64,000 nt of DNA from Allofournierella sp. (GTDB lineage: Bacteria; Bacillota; Clostridia; Oscillospirales; Ruminococcaceae), in contig JAHHRU010000002.1 in NCBI GenBank assembly GCA_020025635.1, positions 124,001 through 188,000 on the forward strand, read 5' to 3'. The number at the start of each line of letters is the position of its first letter. The first letter of the stretch is position 1. A model generated the notes under the pieces. The model ran no database searches and was not told where the DNA came from. It was given only the letters and a program-made list of their open reading frames with translations. A program made the position numbers and the translations under genes. Positions 59,708 through 64,000 of the stretch are shown one piece after another.

Positions 59708-59783
59708 TGGAGCCGGCGGACGGATTCGAACCCCCGACCTGCTGATTACAAATCAGCTGCACTACCAGCTGTGCTACGCCGGC
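59708..59783 (-). tRNA. tRNA-Thr (anticodon UGU)
   Basis: A 76-base tRNA on the minus strand. The acceptor arms GCCGGCG and the matching 3' CGCCGGC pair, the D arm has GCTGGTAG, and the anticodon stem-loop is CTGA-TTTGTAA-TCAG with anticodon TGT. The T loop is GGTTCGAATCC. CCA is encoded at 59710-59708. All four arms close. Confidence 0.95.
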
Positions 59784-59900
59784 AAGCTCCGTGCTATCTA
59801 TTATAGCAAAAACATCTGCCTTTGGTCAAGAGTTTTTCTGCGGGAAGCCCTTTGGGTCAGAATGTTTTCTTTTTCGTCCTTTAAAGCATCCTGAAAAAGA

Positions 59901-59934
59901 AAAGAGAGCGGGCCTTTTGCGGCCCGTTCTCTTT
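59901..59934 (-). terminator. Terminator of rsmA
   Basis: A 14-bp stem with one mismatch, 59901-59914 with 59921-59934, A/T ends, T-run on the minus strand. Confidence 0.8.
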
Positions 59935-59957
59935 ACATTTCGTATTGTTTCGCTGTT

Positions 59958-60821
59958 TTATACAGTTTCCTGGTTCAATGCGGTTTGCAGTGCCAGGAAA
60001 TCTTCCAGCGTAAGCTGTTCGGGGCGGGCCGTGGGGGCAAGGCCGGCTTTTTCCAGGGCAGCCGCCACCTGTGCCTTGGGCAGGCCGAGGCCGGAGCTGA
60101 CCGAGTTTGCGGCGGTTTTGCGCCGCTGGCTGAACGCCGCACGGATCAGCTTGAAATATCCCGCTTCATCCTGCACCTGAACCGCCGGCTGGGGGCGGAC
60201 CATGAGCTGGATCACCGCACTGGTCACCTTGGGCGGCGGGAAAAAGCTGCCGGGCTGAACGCTGAACAGCAGCTGGGGCTTTGAGTAGTAATCCACCGCA
60301 TAGCTGATGGCGCCTGCTTCCCGGGTGCCGGGCTGGGCCGTGATGCGCTGGGCCGCCTCTTTCTGCACCATGACGGTGATGCTGTGAATGGGCAGTTTTT
60401 CCTCCAGCAGCCGCATCAGGATGGGGCTGGTGATATAGTAGGGCAGATTGGCGCAGACCGCCACCGGCATGCCGGGGAACTTTTCGGCGATGAGTGCCTT
60501 CAGGTCCACCTTCAGAACATCCTGCAGAATGACCTCCACATTGTCGAACTCGGCCAGGGTTTCGGCAAGCAGGGCCGGCAGACGTTTGTCCACCTCCACG
60601 GCAACCACCTTTTTTGCCCGCAGGGCCAGCTCTTTGGTGAGCACGCCGATGCCGGGGCCGATTTCCAGAACGCCCCAGTCCGGACCGATTCCGGAGGCCT
60701 CCACGATTTTCGGGCAGATGCCCGGATTTACAATGAAGTTCTGGCCAAACCCTTTGGAAAGGGCAAAGTCATGGCGGGCACACAGGTCCCGAATGGTTTG
60801 AATATCGGTTAAGTTTGGCAT
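59958..60821 (-). CDS. rsmA: 16S rRNA dimethyladenosine transferase RsmA (KsgA)
   Basis: A 287-residue SAM-dependent methyltransferase that dimethylates the two adenines near the 3' end of 16S rRNA. Motifs: the N-terminal LSKGFGQNFIVNPGICPKIV, the SAM loop VLEIGPGIGVLTKELA, and the catalytic NLPYY (VCANLPYYITSPIL). FPPPKVTSAV lies later. The start at 60821 (MPNLTDIQT) follows AGGTGA. Confidence 0.96.
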   Translation of the reverse strand: MPNLTDIQTIRDLCARHDFALSKGFGQNFIVNPGICPKIVEASGIGPDWGVLEIGPGIGVLTKELALRAKKVVAVEVDKRLPALLAETLAEFDNVEVILQDVLKVDLKALIAEKFPGMPVAVCANLPYYITSPILMRLLEEKLPIHSITVMVQKEAAQRITAQPGTREAGAISYAVDYYSKPQLLFSVQPGSFFPPPKVTSAVIQLMVRPQPAVQVQDEAGYFKLIRAAFSQRRKTAANSVSSGLGLPKAQVAAALEKAGLAPTARPEQLTLEDFLALQTALNQETV

Positions 60822-60839
60822 GATTTTCACCTGCTCTGA

Positions 60840-60888
60840 AAAAGGCGGCCGCCGCATACCCTGCCGGGGTCACGGCCTGCCGCCTTTT
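60840..60888 (-). terminator. Terminator of the ftsX-pcsB-ctpA run
   Basis: Outer stem 60840-60849 with 60879-60888, T-run on the minus strand. Confidence 0.65.
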
Positions 60889-60895
60889 GATCGTT

Positions 60896-62194
60896 TTATT
60901 CTTCTTCGCCGGTTTCGCCTTCATCGGAAGGCTGCTGGCCCGGGTCCTGCTCCGCTTGTGCCTCGTCACCGTTTTCAAGGTTCGGGGTATCCACCGGAAC
61001 GCCGGAGGCGACCTTTGCCAGGGTAACAGCCTGACCGATCATGCTGTCGTTTTTCACATCGCCCTCGGTTGCCTCAGAGCCGGGCTTGGGTGCAACTTCA
61101 ACATCCACCGCAAGGCCGGTGCCATCGTAGCTTTTGCCGCTGCCGGTGAGCATACGGGCCACAGTAAGGACCACGGCGCTGCCATCCGACATCCGGTGCG
61201 GCTCCGACTGGATGCTCCACTTGCCCATGGTCTTTTCACCCATGAGCTGGGCCTTGTTCATTTCACGCAGCTGGGCTGCAAACAGCTCTGCGCTGCTGGC
61301 GGTGTTGCGGTTCACCATTACCACAATGGGCAGTTCCACGCTGCTGGAATCGCTTTCGGCCAGCATTTCACGCTTGCCTTCCTTATCCTCAGCATAGGCC
61401 GTGGGGCCGCGGGGGACCAATAGATCCAGGCAGTCCAGCGCCGAGCGCAGCAGTCCGCCGCCGTTGTCCCGCAGGTCAATCACCAGGCTTTTTGCGCCCT
61501 GCTCCTGCAGGTCGTTCACCGCACGGCTGAACTGGTTCAGGGTGGTGCTGTCAAACCGGAACAGGCGGATATAGCCGCAGCTGCCGTCGGCCATGGTGTA
61601 ATTCACGCTGGGCACCAGATAGGAACGGCGGCTGATGGTGTATTCGCTGGTGGTGCTGTCCGGCGCCATGTAGCCGATGATGGTGTTGGTGCCGCCTTCT
61701 CCGCGAAGCTTGGAAACCATGGCATCCCGGGTCATTCCCTTTGTTTCCGCTCCATCGATGGAGGTAATGAAGCCGCCCACTTCCATGTTGAACTCCTGTG
61801 CGGGGCTGCCTTCGTATACGGCGGTGATCCGGCCGTAGCCGGAAGAATCCTTTGCCAGATCCACGCCGATTCCCATGATGTTGCCGTTTTGGATGTCCAG
61901 CATTTCACTGAACTGGCGGGCATTGTAATAGACCGCATTTTTATCCCCGGTACCCAGCATATAGCCGTAACCGATCATATCATTCAGGGTATTGTCCTGA
62001 ATATCTCCATAGTAGTTGGCACGTACATACTTGTCGATCTCGCTGAGCTTGGAGTACATGCTCTCTTTTTCCTTGACCGACGGAATGGTACGCTCAAAGA
62101 TCTGGCGTGCCATGATCATCGTCACCGAGAAGGTGACGGTCATTGCGATGATCGCAATGGTTATAGCCGTGCTGACAGTGATCTTTTTGTTCAT
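60896..62194 (-). CDS. S41 family C-terminal processing peptidase (CtpA/Prc-like)
   Basis: A 432-residue protease. One N-terminal transmembrane helix (about 5-30) places the rest outside the cell. A PDZ domain (about 100-185, GIGVDLAKDSSGYGRITAVYEGSPAQEFNMEVGGFITSIDG) is followed by the S41 domain with the catalytic Ser in NRNTASSAELFA and Lys in GEKTMGKW. The C-terminus is an acidic, low-complexity tail. In Firmicutes these enzymes process signalling or wall-associated proteins. It follows the M23 gene by 33 bases. Confidence 0.92.
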   Translation of the reverse strand: MNKKITVSTAITIAIIAMTVTFSVTMIMARQIFERTIPSVKEKESMYSKLSEIDKYVRANYYGDIQDNTLNDMIGYGYMLGTGDKNAVYYNARQFSEMLDIQNGNIMGIGVDLAKDSSGYGRITAVYEGSPAQEFNMEVGGFITSIDGAETKGMTRDAMVSKLRGEGGTNTIIGYMAPDSTTSEYTISRRSYLVPSVNYTMADGSCGYIRLFRFDSTTLNQFSRAVNDLQEQGAKSLVIDLRDNGGGLLRSALDCLDLLVPRGPTAYAEDKEGKREMLAESDSSSVELPIVVMVNRNTASSAELFAAQLREMNKAQLMGEKTMGKWSIQSEPHRMSDGSAVVLTVARMLTGSGKSYDGTGLAVDVEVAPKPGSEATEGDVKNDSMIGQAVTLAKVASGVPVDTPNLENGDEAQAEQDPGQQPSDEGETGEEE

Positions 62195-62227
62195 TTGCCT
62201 TCTCCTTGTTCAGCAAGTCTTTGGGTT

Positions 62228-63379
62228 TCAGGGGCTTACATAATTGCGGGGGTTCTGCCGGCGGCCGTTTACACGCACCTCAAAGTGCAGGTGGTTGCCG
62301 GTGCTGTTTCCGGTGCTGCCCACATATCCGATCACGTCGCCCTGCTTGACCTGCTGGCCCACCGAAACCGCTTTGCTGTTCATGTGGGCATACAGTGTGG
62401 TCACGCCGTCGCCATTGTCCACCATGACCACGTTTCCGTAGGTATAGTGGCCGGTGGTGGAGGAGACCACGCCGTCATGGGCAGCAAAAATGGGGGTGTT
62501 CAGCGGCACTGCGATGTCCATGCCGGAATGGCCGGTGGAATGCACGCCGTTGACCCACTGATCCGCGCCGAACTCCGTAGTGACCCGGCCCGCCATGGGC
62601 AGAGGCCAGATGAAGCCCTCTGCGCTTTGGCCGCTGCCGGTGGATGCGTTCTGGCGCACCCATTCCTCATACTGGCGCTCGGCTTCATCGGCCGCCTTCT
62701 GGGCTTCTTCCACCACCACCGACTGGGCCTGGGCCTGGGCGTCCTTTTCGCTGATGGCCTGGTTCTGCTGCTGGATGTTCTGGGCCAGCTGGTTCTGCTT
62801 TTTCTGCAGGGAGGCCTGCGCATTTTCCAGTTCTGCCTTTGCATCCTCCAGCTTCTGTTTTTCTTCTTCCAGAAGCAGCTTTTCCGCATTCATTTCTTCC
62901 AGCACGGCGGTGTCCTTCTCGCTGATCTGCTGGATGTTATAGGAAAAATTCAGGATGTCATACAGGCTCTTTGCGCTGGTGACCATAGCCACCGCGCCGG
63001 AATTGTGCATGACCTGCATGGCCAGCATCCGGTCCTGAAAATCAGACCAGCGCGCATCGATGTTTGCCTGCTGGTCAGCAATAGCCTGTTCCTGCACCGC
63101 AATGGCTCCCGCCTTTTCGTTGATGCGGTTCACCGTATCGGTGATCTGGCCTTTGATGATCTTTTCCTGGTTTTGGAGGCTCTTTTTCTGCTCCTCGGCC
63201 TTTTTCTTTTCGTTTTTGATCTGATTGTATTTTTTCTGCTCCTGCTTGAGCTGCTGTTCGCTTTGCTGCCAGTCTGACTTATAGTCTGCCAGTGCCGCGG
63301 GCACACCCGCCGAACCGATCAGCAGGCCTGCCAGCAGAAAACAGGCTGTGCGTTTTAAATAAGGATATACATTGCCCAT
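62228..63379 (-). CDS. M23-family murein hydrolase activator with coiled coil (EnvC/PcsB-like)
   Basis: A 383-residue secreted protein. The signal peptide covers about 1-31 (ending GVPAALA). A long coiled coil spans about 32-240, rich in Gln/Lys/Glu. The C-terminal LytM/M23 domain (about 255-383) keeps the zinc ligands: HSGMDIAV, LYAHM and HLHFEV. Location next to ftsX indicates that it is the coiled-coil hydrolase whose activity FtsEX gates during cell division, as EnvC or PcsB do. Confidence 0.9.
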   Translation of the reverse strand: MGNVYPYLKRTACFLLAGLLIGSAGVPAALADYKSDWQQSEQQLKQEQKKYNQIKNEKKKAEEQKKSLQNQEKIIKGQITDTVNRINEKAGAIAVQEQAIADQQANIDARWSDFQDRMLAMQVMHNSGAVAMVTSAKSLYDILNFSYNIQQISEKDTAVLEEMNAEKLLLEEEKQKLEDAKAELENAQASLQKKQNQLAQNIQQQNQAISEKDAQAQAQSVVVEEAQKAADEAERQYEEWVRQNASTGSGQSAEGFIWPLPMAGRVTTEFGADQWVNGVHSTGHSGMDIAVPLNTPIFAAHDGVVSSTTGHYTYGNVVMVDNGDGVTTLYAHMNSKAVSVGQQVKQGDVIGYVGSTGNSTGNHLHFEVRVNGRRQNPRNYVSP

Positions 63380-63410
63380 GGTTTCTCCCTTTTCGGCTGT
63401 TTTGGCCGGC

Positions 63411-64000
63411 TCAAACTTTCAGGTGCTTGCGGATGGAGAATGCGGTACCCAGGCTGCCCAGCAGGCCGCCGAAGCCGAAGAAGGCCAGGGTCAGCTGCCA
63501 CCACAGCTGCTCAACGGGGATCAGGATACCGGAGACCATCTGGCCCCAGAACGCGGGCAGCTGTGCGGAATAGACGACCGCCAGCTGATAGCCGCCCAGC
63601 ACCAGCACCGATGCGATCAGGCCTGCCACAAAGCCCACGGCCACGCCTTCCACAAAGAAGGGGTAGCGGATGAAGCCGTTTGTGGCGCCCACATATTTCA
63701 TGATGTTGATCTCCTTACGCCGTGCAAACACGGTAAGGCGGATGGTGTTGCTGATGACCACAATGCTTACAAAGCCCAAAACGCTCACCAGCAGCATGCA
63801 GATCACGCTGACCGCATGATGGATGTTGGTAAAGGTCTGCGCAAGCTCTACCGGCGCACTCAGCTCGATCACGCCGGGGATCTCTTCCAGCTGCGGGCGG
63901 ATCTCCGGCAGGCGGGAAACATCTTCCAGCACCACCCGGTAAAAAGCCGCAAAGGGGTTTTCATCCCCCTCAAAAACATCAAAGAGATGGGCAGACTCGC
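63411..64000 (-). CDS. ftsX: Cell division protein FtsX, 5' end beyond the window
   Basis: The last 196 codons of ftsX; the frame is open through position 64000. The visible part begins in the extracytoplasmic loop (ENPFAAFYRVVLEDVSRLPEIRPQLEEIPGVIEL) and includes three C-terminal transmembrane helices and the ERRKEI-type cytoplasmic motif (FARRKEINIMKYVGATNGFIRYPFFVEG). FtsX with FtsE forms the ABC-type complex that triggers wall hydrolases at division. ftsE is expected just upstream, outside the window. Confidence 0.93.
   Translation of the reverse strand, partial: ESAHLFDVFEGDENPFAAFYRVVLEDVSRLPEIRPQLEEIPGVIELSAPVELAQTFTNIHHAVSVICMLLVSVLGFVSIVVISNTIRLTVFARRKEINIMKYVGATNGFIRYPFFVEGVAVGFVAGLIASVLVLGGYQLAVVYSAQLPAFWGQMVSGILIPVEQLWWQLTLAFFGFGGLLGSLGTAFSIRKHLKV

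Overview
The window looks like a chromosomal segment of a moderately high-GC gut Clostridia species. The Faecalibacterium / Subdoligranulum / Gemmiger part of Oscillospiraceae is my guess, from codon use and gene content; no 16S gene is present to test it. Firmicutes signs include a type III glutamine synthetase, an Asp23-FakA-RecG cluster, a zinc-type L33, a LicT-type antiterminator with its RNA target, an ATP synthase operon with AtpZ/AtpI, and AGGAGG-type ribosome binding sites. I see no insertion sequence, prophage or CRISPR array. Nearly all the window is compactly packed housekeeping sequence, broken by one large gene-free interval at about 35.96-37.78 kb.

Layout. 0.2-6 kb: CYTH protein, glnN, a 38-residue mini-protein, flavin reductase-CBS pair and an orphan solute-binding lipoprotein. 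6-11.6 kb: asp23-fakA, a hairpin-rich spacer, recG and a lipid kinase. 11.7-15.8 kb: metallophosphoesterase, D,D-carboxypeptidase, pncB and a CmpB-like membrane protein. 15.9-22.5 kb: pstSCAB-phoU-phoB-phoR, a complete phosphate uptake and sensing locus. 22.7-26.2 kb (minus): rpmG-secE-nusG-rplK-rplA and, from its own promoter with an L10-type leader, rplJ-rplL. 26.5-30.7 kb: ddl-murI, a DUF1934 protein and argS. 30.9-35.8 kb (minus): a self-contained PTS operon, licT-like - EIIA - ptsI - ptsH - nagE-like, behind a ribonucleic antiterminator (RAT) overlapping a terminator.

36.4-37.7 kb: no convincing protein gene. A plus-strand promoter-like site and a strong terminator bracket about 1.1 kb of hairpin-rich sequence, my best candidate for a large structured noncoding RNA. 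It contains three copies of a 22-23-base motif, each reading as a GAGG ribosome site followed by ATG-TAC-stop. A divergent candidate small RNA lies just upstream.

37.8-39.6 kb (minus): ECF sigma, anti-sigma and a YfjL-like protein. 39.9-43.7 kb: Asp/Glu racemase, metG, tatD and a small protein. 43.8-51 kb (minus): DUF6054 protein, an adenosyltransferase/PNPOx fusion, pckA, an FAD-dependent protein, a cytidylate-kinase-like protein and a C39-like protein. 51.2-58.3 kb (minus): complete F1Fo ATP synthase operon, whose c subunit carries a two-carboxylate Na+-type site. 58.5-64 kb: a GT2 glycosyltransferase, tRNA-Thr(UGU), rsmA, and the division/cell-wall set ctpA, PcsB-like M23 protein and ftsX (cut by the window edge).

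The main deviations from family norms are regulatory. The antiterminator has Asn at both PRD2 phosphorylation positions, and HPr in the same operon has Arg at position 46 instead of Ser. Together they suggest a PTS that keeps substrate sensing but lacks the usual Firmicutes catabolite-repression inputs. Family names rest on motif recognition by eye; no database search or folding was run.
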